Below are positions 1-6,661 of a DNA stretch of 9,609 nt, one piece after another (the first letter of the stretch is position 1; each line of letters begins with the position of its first letter). The position numbers and the translations under genes were made by a program. Source of the DNA: JADHOX01 sp038120515 (GTDB lineage: Bacteria > Pseudomonadota > Alphaproteobacteria > Rickettsiales > JABIRX01). The notes below the pieces were generated by a model. The model searched no databases, was not told the DNA's origin, and saw only the letters and a program-made list of their open reading frames with translations. Location of the stretch: NCBI GenBank assembly GCA_038120515.1, contig JAYOLW010000029.1, positions 1-9,609 of the forward strand, given 5' to 3'.

Positions 1-28
1 CCCTCTCCTCGGGTTCTCATCAGAATTT

Positions 29-65
29 ACCATTATCAAATATGCCGAGATGGCATATTTGATAA

Positions 66-69
<4 letters not shown>
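29..69. repeat. Perfect 18-bp inverted repeat overlapping the tRNA 3' end
   Basis: The left arm (29-46, ACCATTATCAAATATGCC) is the exact reverse complement of the right arm (52-69), with a 5-base loop (47-51). The right arm includes the encoded CCA and the discriminator of the tRNA-Arg, so in a tRNA precursor the ACCA end would be paired. No T-run follows on either strand: the minus-strand continuation begins AAATTCTG. It is therefore not a textbook intrinsic terminator. It could be a degenerate terminator, a 3'-processing signal or a small palindromic repeat element. The pairing is seen directly; the role is not known. Confidence 0.85.
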
Positions 70-142
<73 letters not shown>

Positions 143-208
143 AAAAAATAAATATAGAAAATTTTGCTGCTATCTATATTAAACTTTAGCTAAAGATCAA
201 ACAATATT

Positions 209-1000
209 ATGCAAAAAATTAAAACATCATCTGCATTTTCAGTTTTAGAAATTGTGATTGTTCTAACTGCATTATCACTTTTAATGGTTATGGTAATGTC
301 AGCAAATAAATTATTTTTTGATACAAAACTTAAATTAGCCTATAAAGAATTTGCAAATATTGAATCACTTTCAGATAAATTTTTTACTCTTTATGATCAA
401 TTGCCTGGTGATTTTGATCATGCAGCTGAGTTTTGGTCATCTGACTTCGCAAATTGTACAAATGATCCAGCTCCTACTGGTTGTAATGGAAATAATAATG
501 GCTTGATTGATACCTATGATGAATCTTATAGATTTTGGCAGCATTTATATTTGGCTAAATTAATAGATTATGCTTACAGCGGCGTAAAAGCTGATGGATC
601 TGAATCATCAGTTGCTTTTACAACTACTGATAATAGCAAAATATCTTCATATGTTGAAAACGCCTTTTTCTTTATTGGTTCAGATAATCTCTCAAATATT
701 TTTGAACCGCCATATGGAAATAGAATTTATCTCGATAAAACCATATATGGTTATTTTAGAGCTGATAGAGGCCTAACATCACCAAATGAGGCTTTGGCTT
801 TTGATATTAAGTTTGATGATGGTAAACCAAGAACTGGAAAAATTAACGCAGAAACATTTTATAATCTTGATAATAATCAAGCATCACCTTATTGTACCAA
901 TCTCGGCAGCTCTGGCTCTATAGTCTTTGCTGATATAGTTGCTGATACTTATAATACCGATAATGAAAAATATGTTTGTCGGTTAATTTATAAATTTTAA
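209..1000 (+). CDS. Prepilin-type pseudopilin-like protein (type II secretion / type IV pilus family)
   Basis: The N-terminus is a class III prepilin signal: a short basic leader (residues 1-9), then FSVLE with the conserved Glu14 at +5 of the mature protein, then a hydrophobic helix (about 10-31). The residue before the cleavage site is Ala9 instead of the usual Gly, which prepilin peptidase may process less well. The globular part carries LPGDF (65-69), a Gly/Asn-rich stretch (NGNNNGLID, 93-101) that could be a Ca-binding loop, ESYRFWQHL (105-113) and FDDGKPRTG (202-210). These are typical of a family of pseudopilin-like proteins annotated only as prepilin-type cleavage/methylation domain proteins. 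Four cysteines (83, 92, 229, 257) could form two disulfides. The product should be inserted in the inner membrane and may join a pilus or secretion pseudopilus, but no assembly gene is nearby. No clear ribosome-binding site precedes the ATG. It is followed after 15 bases by leuB. Confidence 0.85.
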   Translation: MQKIKTSSAFSVLEIVIVLTALSLLMVMVMSANKLFFDTKLKLAYKEFANIESLSDKFFTLYDQLPGDFDHAAEFWSSDFANCTNDPAPTGCNGNNNGLIDTYDESYRFWQHLYLAKLIDYAYSGVKADGSESSVAFTTTDNSKISSYVENAFFFIGSDNLSNIFEPPYGNRIYLDKTIYGYFRADRGLTSPNEALAFDIKFDDGKPRTGKINAETFYNLDNNQASPYCTNLGSSGSIVFADIVADTYNTDNEKYVCRLIYKF

Positions 1001-1005
1001 TTTTT

Positions 1006-1010
1006 GGAGA
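1006..1010 (+). promoter_or_regulatory. Ribosome-binding site of leuB
   Basis: GGAGA lies 5 bases before the ATG at 1016 and is one of the few clear Shine-Dalgarno sequences in the window. It overlaps the alternative upstream TTG (1004), which would add only MEKI. This favours ATG 1016 as the true start. Confidence 0.8.
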
Positions 1011-1015
1011 AAATT

Positions 1016-2110
1016 ATGTCTAATGTAAAAAAAATATTAATTCTGCCTGGTGATGGTATCGGACCAGAAGTATGTGAACAAGCAGTTAGAATTTTAGATT
1101 TCTTTAGTAAAAATGGTGATACTAAATTTGAATATGAGGAAGCTTTAATTGGAGGTATTGCAATTGATAATGAGGGTAAACCATTATCCAATGCAACAAT
1201 TGAAAAAGCTTTAGCTGCTGATGCAGTACTATTAGGTGCAGTTGGTGGTCCAAAATGGGAATCAATGGCTTATGAAATTAGACCAGAGCGTGGTTTACTT
1301 GCTATAAGAAAAGAACTTGGCTTATTTGCAAATTTAAGACCTGCAATTTGTTTTGATGAATTAGTCGCAAGCTCAACTCTTAAGGAAGAGGTTATCTCAG
1401 GTCTAGATCTTATGATAGTTAGAGAATTAACAGGCGGTATCTATTTTGGTGAACCAAGAGGCGTTGAAGTTGATGCTAATGGTAATAAAAAAGGTTTTAA
1501 TACTCTTGTGTATTATGATTATGAAATTCAAAGAGTAGCAAAAGTTGCCTTTGAAATTGCTAGAAAACGAAATAGTAAAGTTTGTTCTGTGGATAAAGCA
1601 AATGTTCTAGAATCAACAGAATTGTGGCGTGATGAAATTACGAAATTACAACAGGAATCATATCAAGATGTTGAGTTATCACATATGTATGTAGATAATG
1701 CTTCAATGCAATTAGTTAGAAATCCAAAGCAATTTGACGTAATTGTAACTACTAACATGTTTGGTGATATTATCTCAGATACTGCATCAATGCTCACTGG
1801 ATCTCTTGGTATGTTACCTTCTGCTTCATTAGGTAGTGAGATTAACGGCAAAATAAATGCATTATATGAACCAGTTCATGGTTCTGCACCTGATATTGCT
1901 GGTAAAAATATTGCAAATCCTATTGCGACAATTCTAAGCTTAGCGATGATGCTTAAATATTCATTTAATATGAATCAAGAGCATGACCGAATCAATAATG
2001 CTATAAAATCAGTGCTAAAAAAAGGTTATCGAACTGCTGATATCGCAGGTGCTGGTGATCAAGCTATTTCAACCGAAAAAATGGGCGATTTAATCCTAAA
2101 TGAGTTATAA
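1016..2110 (+). CDS. leuB: 3-isopropylmalate dehydrogenase
   Basis: This is the third step of leucine synthesis: NAD-dependent oxidation and decarboxylation of (2R,3S)-3-isopropylmalate to 4-methyl-2-oxopentanoate in the cytoplasm. From ATG 1016 the protein has 364 residues, a normal length. Family signatures run throughout: LPGDGIGPE (10-18), GAVGGPKW (74-81), substrate arginines around R98, R108 and R136, RELTGGIYFGEPRG (136-149), VDKANVLES (192-200), the metal-site aspartates in VDNASMQL (226-233) and NMFGDIISDTASML (247-260), and the NAD-binding EPVHGSAPDIAGKNIANP (285-302). The YFGEPRG form separates it from isocitrate and tartrate dehydrogenases. No other leu gene is in the window. It sits between a pseudopilin gene (15-base gap) and a phytochelatin-synthase-like gene (2-base gap), so it is probably cotranscribed with functionally unrelated genes. 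All the key residues I can check are present. Confidence 0.96.
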   Translation: MSNVKKILILPGDGIGPEVCEQAVRILDFFSKNGDTKFEYEEALIGGIAIDNEGKPLSNATIEKALAADAVLLGAVGGPKWESMAYEIRPERGLLAIRKELGLFANLRPAICFDELVASSTLKEEVISGLDLMIVRELTGGIYFGEPRGVEVDANGNKKGFNTLVYYDYEIQRVAKVAFEIARKRNSKVCSVDKANVLESTELWRDEITKLQQESYQDVELSHMYVDNASMQLVRNPKQFDVIVTTNMFGDIISDTASMLTGSLGMLPSASLGSEINGKINALYEPVHGSAPDIAGKNIANPIATILSLAMMLKYSFNMNQEHDRINNAIKSVLKKGYRTADIAGAGDQAISTEKMGDLILNEL

Positions 2111-2112
2111 TT

Positions 2113-2904
2113 ATGTTAAAATTATCAAGATTTTTATTTGTAATATTAATATCATCAAATTTATATGCATCTGAGTATATTAATTTTGATAATTTTAAAA
2201 ATAATGAATTAGTAAGTTGGTCTAGTGAAGAAGGACAAAAACGTTATAATAAATCAAAATTTAAGGGTGATTTCATAAGGCTTGCGCCAAATTTTCAGCC
2301 ACAAATAAATCCATTATATTGTGGTATTGCCTCTTCTGTAATAGTTTTAAATACTATTTATGATTATGATAGACCTAACCAAATTGAGCTTTCAACAAAA
2401 TTTCCAGAAGAAATTGGTAACAAAATGATAAATTTTAATTTATATAGCCAAATTACTCTTTTAGATGAAAAAACAAATAGTATAAAACATAAAGATATTA
2501 TTGAGTTTAAACAGCAAGACATAGATGGTAATTATGATCCTGGTCTTTCTCTTGGAGATTTAGCTTTATTACTTGAGTCATTTAATCTTGAGGTTGATGT
2601 CAATTATGTTGATGTTAAATCGGATGAGAAATCATTAGAAAAATTTCGTGATAAAATCAAAATGGTTTTAGCTGATGAAAATAAATTCTTGATAGCAAAT
2701 TATCTTGGTAAAGCCTATGGCGCTACAACAGGTGGTCATATATCCCCAATTGCTGCATATGATCATAAAACTGATTCTATATTACTTTTAGATGTAGCTT
2801 CACATAAAAACCCTTGGTATTGGGTAGATTTAGATTTATTATATCAAGCAATGAATACAAAAGATGGTGATAATTACCGTGGTTTTCTTGTAGTCTCTGA
2901 ATAA
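2113..2904 (+). CDS. Exported phytochelatin-synthase-family cysteine peptidase
   Basis: This is a 263-residue protein of the phytochelatin synthase family (papain-like fold). The catalytic Cys70 lies in NPLYCGIASS, preceded by Gln64 in the oxyanion position. His209 is in GGHISPIAAYD and Asp227 in LLLDVASHKNPWYW. The 18-residue His-Asp spacing matches plant and cyanobacterial members as I remember them. The Cys-His interval (139 residues) is longer than in the Nostoc protein (113 from memory), and the extra sequence probably lies around residues 95-145. Bacterial half-length members mainly hydrolyse glutathione to gamma-Glu-Cys plus Gly, and make phytochelatin poorly. An N-terminal signal peptide (about 1-19, LYA before the likely cleavage) places it in the periplasm or outside. 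The start is 2 bases after the leuB stop, with no clear ribosome site of its own, which suggests translational coupling. Fold and triad are well supported; substrate is inferred. Confidence 0.87.
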   Translation: MLKLSRFLFVILISSNLYASEYINFDNFKNNELVSWSSEEGQKRYNKSKFKGDFIRLAPNFQPQINPLYCGIASSVIVLNTIYDYDRPNQIELSTKFPEEIGNKMINFNLYSQITLLDEKTNSIKHKDIIEFKQQDIDGNYDPGLSLGDLALLLESFNLEVDVNYVDVKSDEKSLEKFRDKIKMVLADENKFLIANYLGKAYGATTGGHISPIAAYDHKTDSILLLDVASHKNPWYWVDLDLLYQAMNTKDGDNYRGFLVVSE

Positions 2905-2945
2905 AAAATAAAAAAGGCCATGAATTTCATGGCCTAATTTTCTTA
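2905..2945. terminator. Bidirectional intrinsic terminator between convergent genes
   Basis: AGGCCATGAA (2915-2924) and TTCATGGCCT (2926-2935) form a hairpin; the realistic stem is AGGCCATG/CATGGCCT with a small AT loop. On the plus strand it is followed by AATTTTCTT. On the minus strand it is followed by TTTTTATTTTTTATT (the A-rich 2905-2914 and beyond). It therefore suits termination of both the phytochelatin-synthase-like gene and the pstS-like gene. Confidence 0.85.
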
Positions 2946-2969
2946 TAATAAATTCTAGTAATTAACTAA

Positions 2970-3977
2970 TTACATATTTTGGTATGCTAACTCTTGAGTT
3001 TCATTAAGATCTTCATTGGTAACTGGAATTAAGCCTTTATAAACTAAATAGCCATCTTCGCCAATTGTATCTTCACTGATTAATGTCTGAACGAAAACTT
3101 TTAACTCAGGTTTCATATCATAATGCTGCTCTTTAACATAAACATATAAAGAACGAGAAATTGGATATTTACCAGTTGAGATATTGTCAAAAGTCGGAGT
3201 AATGTTATTAATGGTTGAACCTTGAACTTTATCTAAATTTTGTTCTAAATAACTATATCCAAAAATACCTAATGCATCTTTATTAGCAGCTAGCTTTTGA
3301 ATAATTAGATTGTCATTTTCACCAGCTTCCATAAATACTCCGTCTTCTCTAATTTGAGAGCATTTGTTTTTACGAAGTTTTTTATTTTCATACGCTGTTT
3401 TGAATTCAGAAAGGTCAACACATGATGCTTCCATAACAAGTTCTACAAAAGCATCTCTTGTGCCAGAAGTTGGAGGAGGTCCATAAAAAGAAATTTCTTT
3501 TGCTGGCAGAGATTTGTCAATATCATTCCAATTTTTATAAGGGTTCTCAACAAGTTTCCCATTTATTGGAACTTCTCTTGCTAGAGCCAAAAACACTTGG
3601 TTTCTAGTAAGATTATATTTTTTTGCTTCGTTACTATTTGCGATAATAATTCCATCATAACCTATTTTTACTTCCAGAATATCAGTGACGCCATTCTTTT
3701 TGCATAGATCAATCTCACTTTGTTTAATTTCTCTTGAGGCATTTGTGAAATCTGGAGTTTTGTTACCCAGACCTTGACAGAATAACTTCATGCCACCACC
3801 GGTTCCAGTTGATTCGATTATTGGTGCTTTATATTCTGTATCATTACCAAAATTTTCAGCAACAACTGTTATAAAAGGATAAACCGTTGAGGAGCCAACT
3901 GCAGTTATCTGAGCAGAAGCTGAATATGAAACAATTACAGTTGTTAAAACACCAGATAAAAATTTAGTTTTTAACAT
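2970..3977 (-). CDS. pstS: Phosphate ABC transporter substrate-binding protein, PstS family
   Basis: This is a periplasmic binding protein that captures phosphate for a PstCAB-type importer. From the start at 3977 it has 335 residues: a signal peptide (1-22, ending Ala-Ser-Ala) followed by QITAVGSSTVYP. Binding-loop motifs of the family are visible: GSSTVYP (28-34), STGTGGG (56-62), PDFTNASRE (75-83), PTSGTRD (169-175) and GIFGYSYLEQN (237-247). Four cysteines (67, 92, 186, 206) could pair in the oxidising periplasm. The reading frame stays open to an ATG at 4037, but that start would put 20 residues before the signal peptide and lies inside a good candidate promoter, so 3977 is preferred although no Shine-Dalgarno is seen. 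The gene stands alone: no pstC, pstA, pstB or phoU is in the window, and no Pho-box-like direct repeat is evident. A related oxyanion ligand cannot be excluded. Confidence 0.9.
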   Translation of the reverse strand: MLKTKFLSGVLTTVIVSYSASAQITAVGSSTVYPFITVVAENFGNDTEYKAPIIESTGTGGGMKLFCQGLGNKTPDFTNASREIKQSEIDLCKKNGVTDILEVKIGYDGIIIANSNEAKKYNLTRNQVFLALAREVPINGKLVENPYKNWNDIDKSLPAKEISFYGPPPTSGTRDAFVELVMEASCVDLSEFKTAYENKKLRKNKCSQIREDGVFMEAGENDNLIIQKLAANKDALGIFGYSYLEQNLDKVQGSTINNITPTFDNISTGKYPISRSLYVYVKEQHYDMKPELKVFVQTLISEDTIGEDGYLVYKGLIPVTNEDLNETQELAYQNM

Positions 3978-4024
3978 ATTTTTAAAAATTAAAAGGTTTT
4001 TGAAAGTAATTTCATACCAAAGAA

Positions 4025-4053
4025 ATCTTATGCACAACTACATACACAAACAA
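4025..4053 (-). promoter_or_regulatory. Candidate sigma-70 promoter of pstS
   Basis: On the minus strand, TTGTTT (4053-4048) and TAAGAT (4030-4025) are separated by exactly 17 bases. Transcription would begin near 4018, giving a leader of about 40 bases before the start at 3977. A perfect TATAAT also occurs farther upstream on the same strand (4110-4105), but without a convincing -35. Judged by eye only. Confidence 0.4.
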
Positions 4054-4132
4054 TAAAAATCAAACCTTTTTCACATAATTAAAAATTGTATTTAGAATTG
4101 ATATATTATAGTAAATTACCTTGAGATTACTG

Positions 4133-4138
4133 AAGGGA
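4133..4138 (+). promoter_or_regulatory. Ribosome-binding site of the amidase gene
   Basis: AAGGGA lies 4-5 bases before the ATG at 4143 and supports that start. The upstream region (4081-4112) is AT-rich with several TATA-like boxes, but no -35/-10 pair I would defend on the plus strand. Confidence 0.7.
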
Positions 4139-4142
4139 TTTT

Positions 4143-5345
4143 ATGTTTCAAAAAATTTGTATTTTTTTTGTTTTTTTATTTTGTAATTTTCAATTAGTTT
4201 TTGCAAATGATGCATCACTTGAAATTACTAAAGTTAAAAACGATATCAAAATAGCCTTTAAATTTAAAAATCCATTAATATATGATTTCCATACATTATC
4301 GGAGCCGTATCGTTTAAATATTGACATAGATCAAAATATCAATTTAACAAATCTTAAGCAAAATCTTAAAAATACTACCATTAGATCAATAACGGAATCA
4401 ATAACTAATGATTCAAAACGTATTACTATTGAATTTTTATCATCATTTCATTTGATAGAAGTAGCGATGGATCAAACAAAATCTGGTTATGAGCTAAAAG
4501 CTATTGTAAATACTAGCAAACAACCACTCTATAAAAATGATGCAAAAAACATTGATGAGTTTCTAGATATAGTTTTTGCCCAAAATGAAGCAGCTGAACA
4601 AAAAGAAATTTCTAATAATAAAGCCAAAGCAACTAATAATTTAGTTAATAAAATTTCTGAAACCAATAAGTCTAAACCAATTATAGTTATTGATGCTGGC
4701 CATGGTGGTAAAGATCCTGGTGCTGTTAATAAAAAAGGCGATAAAGAAAAATATATAACCTTACAATATGCTAATGAACTTGCTGAACTTTTAAGAAAGT
4801 CAAAAGATTATGAGGTTTATCTCACGCGTGATAAAGATAAATTTGTATCCTTAGGTGGTCGTCAATATTATGCTCGAAAGAAAAATGCCGATTTATTTAT
4901 CTCACTACATGCGGATTCCGCGCCAACAAGTAAAGCCCAAGGTTTTTCTATTTATACTCTATCAGATAAAGCTTCAGATAGTGTTTCTGAAATGCTTGCC
5001 AGAAAAGCTAATAAAACTGATGTTATAGCTGGGGTTGATCTTACAGGTGCTAATGCTGACATTACTGATTTTATGATTGAGCTATCTCAGAAAAAAGGTA
5101 TGCAAAAGTCAAAAAGTTTTGCCGAAATCCTTCATAAAAATGTCAAAGATCAAATTGATACTGTAAGCAAAGCTCAAAGATATGCAGGTTTTGCAGTGCT
5201 GAAAAATTCTAATATGGCCTCAGTACTAATTGAGCTTGGTTTTGTTTCAAATAGATCTGATGTTAAAAAGCTTAAAAATTCTTCTTATCGCGGTAAGCTT
5301 ACAAAAACCATCAAGCAATCAATAGACGAGTATTTTGGTTTATAG
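4143..5345 (+). CDS. amiC: Periplasmic N-acetylmuramoyl-L-alanine amidase (AMIN + Amidase_3)
   Basis: This is a zinc amidase that cuts the bond between N-acetylmuramic acid and the stem peptide of peptidoglycan, normally to split daughter cells at division. The 400-residue protein has, in order: a signal peptide (1-21), an N-terminal beta-rich AMIN domain (about 25-125) that targets the septum or cell wall, a low-complexity Lys/Asn/Ala-rich linker (about 130-177), and an Amidase_3 catalytic domain (178-398). Zinc ligands are His187 (DAGHGG), Glu202 (KEKYITL) and His256 (SLHAD); the catalytic Glu364 is in IELGFVSN. The segment at about 278-318, including GVDLTG, matches the region that carries the regulatory helix blocking the active site in AmiB/AmiC proteins. 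Activation by an EnvC- or NlpD-like partner is therefore expected, though neither is in the window. AmiB and AmiC cannot be separated by eye, so the symbol is provisional. Confidence 0.92.
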   Translation: MFQKICIFFVFLFCNFQLVFANDASLEITKVKNDIKIAFKFKNPLIYDFHTLSEPYRLNIDIDQNINLTNLKQNLKNTTIRSITESITNDSKRITIEFLSSFHLIEVAMDQTKSGYELKAIVNTSKQPLYKNDAKNIDEFLDIVFAQNEAAEQKEISNNKAKATNNLVNKISETNKSKPIIVIDAGHGGKDPGAVNKKGDKEKYITLQYANELAELLRKSKDYEVYLTRDKDKFVSLGGRQYYARKKNADLFISLHADSAPTSKAQGFSIYTLSDKASDSVSEMLARKANKTDVIAGVDLTGANADITDFMIELSQKKGMQKSKSFAEILHKNVKDQIDTVSKAQRYAGFAVLKNSNMASVLIELGFVSNRSDVKKLKNSSYRGKLTKTIKQSIDEYFGL

Positions 5346-5614
5346 TTATTTTAGAAAAAGATAAAATAATCAGGGAATTGGTAAATAAATGACTAATTTC
5401 TAAAAATTTTTATTTTTATAATATTTCGTCGATTCAAAGTTACATAAACAATTGTTAGTTAAAAATATTTTTACCAAGAATATAATCGGGGTTTGTTGCT
5501 GTTATACTACAAAGGCAATGTTCTTTGTTTTTTTGGCTATATATTAAACATTGCGTAATTGCTTGATATTTCAGTAAATAATTATTAATAGTTTTCAAAA
5601 GTTTATTTTAAAAT
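5346..5614. other. Non-coding intergenic region with candidate promoter and hairpin
   Basis: This 269-base stretch holds no credible gene. Plus-strand TTAAAA (5459-5464) and TATAAT (5481-5486), 16 bases apart, make a plausible promoter for the downstream orphan gene. The -35 overlaps a 14-bp palindrome, TAAAAATATTTTTA (5460-5473), that could be an operator or may simply reflect AT richness. A second box, TATACT, lies at 5503-5508. Farther down, GCAATGTT (5515-5522) and AACATTGC (5547-5554) form a perfect 8-bp stem around a 24-base loop in the predicted leader of about 120 bases. No GC-rich terminator for the amidase gene is visible; TAAAAATTTTTA (5401-5412) is too AT-rich to call. Confidence 0.5.
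5459..5486 (+). promoter_or_regulatory. Candidate promoter of the orphan Ser-Pro-rich gene
   Basis: TTAAAA, a 16-base spacer and a consensus TATAAT. The predicted start near 5493 leaves a long leader containing the 5515-5554 hairpin. The AT-rich background makes chance matches common. Confidence 0.35.
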
Positions 5615-6661
5615 ATGAGACAAAATCACAAACATGTGTCAGAAAACACAAAAGATGATCCGAATTCAATTCTCGCAATTGAATCAATGGAATTACTAGT
5701 TGGTCAGAACGATAAAAAGCAACAAATAATTTCTTCTACTACTATAGAAAAAACACAAATTGACCCTGATTCTGTTCTGGATATTGACTTAATTACTGTT
5801 TCTAAGATGGATAATGAATTAGATCCATTAATACCATCTGTACAAAATCAAAATGAAGCAACAACTTCTCCTGTAACAACACCTACAACAAATAAAGTTT
5901 TTATTTCACCAAAAATTTTATTACCGTTTAGTCAGAGTCCTTTATTAGGTTCTCCTTTATTAAATTGTTATGTAGCTCCATTAAGTCCTTTTGCTATTAA
6001 TTCACTTAATTCACCCTTTACACCAAAAATTCCAGAGGGTCCTAAAATTATAGAAAAAGCAGATTGTTCATCAAAGAGAGTTGATAAAATTTCTAAATCA
6101 CCTTTAAGAGACCTTAGAACGCAAAAACAATATAAATCCTTACTAGAAGATAAAAGTCCACCACTTTATTCAGAAACTAACTTATATCAATATGCCTTTG
6201 ATAAGAATAGTAAAGTTAGAGTTTCTAATGAAAAAAGCTTTGCAGGTGATGAGTTATCAAAACTAGTTATTAAAAATGTAACTTCAGCTAAAGAACAGTT
6301 CTTAGCTAGATGCTTAAATAAGAAAATAGTTATTAATACTGAAAATTTTAATGCATTTGTTTTGAAAGTTATAGAATTTGCTCAAGCGAATAAAGGTGTT
6401 GCTAAAGTTAGTGATGGTGAAAATAAATGGCAAGAATTTACTAAAGAAAATCAAGTTTTACAGCAGTTTTCATACAAAGATGCAAAAGCATTTTCATCAA
6501 TCTATCAAAGTGTTTCTGAAGACGAGAGAATTTATTCGGGAAGACAAGAGAATTTAAGATCCGATATAAAAGTTGCTGCGAGGCTAAAAAGAATACCAGC
6601 AGATTTAAATGATAGTATTGAACAAAGTCTAAACCAAAAAGTAGTATCAAGATCAAATTAG
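5615..6661 (+). CDS. Unrecognised 348-residue protein with Ser-Pro-rich central region
   Basis: I do not recognise this protein. It has no signal peptide, membrane segment or catalytic motif that I can see. Residues 1-80 are acidic and polar, with a degenerate duplication: DPNSILAIE (15-23) and DPDSVLDID (50-58), 35 residues apart. Residues 81-183 form a Pro/Ser/Thr-rich stretch, probably disordered, with eight Ser-Pro dipeptides (S85, S98, S108, S113, S124, S133, S162, S181) and Thr-Pro at 89 and 136. Residues 185-348 look more ordered, mainly helical and charged, with few cysteines (Cys233 here; Cys118 and Cys151 in the linker). The start is the first ATG after an in-frame stop (5609-5611) and lacks a ribosome-binding site. 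The gene has its own long upstream region and ends tail-to-tail with hemW, overlapping by 4 bases. A host-directed or surface role is only a guess from composition. It is a real gene by length and A/T-ending codon use like its neighbours. Confidence 0.75.
   Translation: MRQNHKHVSENTKDDPNSILAIESMELLVGQNDKKQQIISSTTIEKTQIDPDSVLDIDLITVSKMDNELDPLIPSVQNQNEATTSPVTTPTTNKVFISPKILLPFSQSPLLGSPLLNCYVAPLSPFAINSLNSPFTPKIPEGPKIIEKADCSSKRVDKISKSPLRDLRTQKQYKSLLEDKSPPLYSETNLYQYAFDKNSKVRVSNEKSFAGDELSKLVIKNVTSAKEQFLARCLNKKIVINTENFNAFVLKVIEFAQANKGVAKVSDGENKWQEFTKENQVLQQFSYKDAKAFSSIYQSVSEDERIYSGRQENLRSDIKVAARLKRIPADLNDSIEQSLNQKVVSRSN

Noticed and set aside
1..20. Left edge CCCTCTCC as the 3' acceptor end of a second tRNA (tRNA-Ser-like)
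   Set aside because: The following base is T, not the G expected for tRNA-Ser, no CCA follows, and the rest of the gene would be outside the window, so it cannot be supported.
184..195. 12-bp palindrome CTTTAGCTAAAG upstream of the pseudopilin gene as an operator
   Set aside because: Short and AT-rich; no second copy was noticed in the window, so chance occurrence is likely.
594..776. 60-codon open frame inside the pseudopilin gene
   Set aside because: It lies wholly within a well-supported gene in another frame, and its product shows no family features.
997..1191. Minus-strand 64-codon frame over the start of leuB
   Set aside because: Antisense to a highly conserved leuB segment; no ribosome site or recognisable protein.
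1663..1851. Minus-strand 62-codon frame inside leuB
   Set aside because: Shadow of the conserved metal-binding region of leuB.
5519..5548. Tiny frame MFFVFLAIY with an upstream AAAGG, as a leader peptide
   Set aside because: Nine codons in AT-rich DNA, with no regulatory residues repeated and a spacing of only about 2 bases to the ribosome-like site.
6441..6656. Minus-strand 71-codon frame opposite the end of the orphan gene
   Set aside because: Leu/Phe-rich product typical of antisense reading of AT-rich charged coding sequence; the plus-strand frame is much longer.
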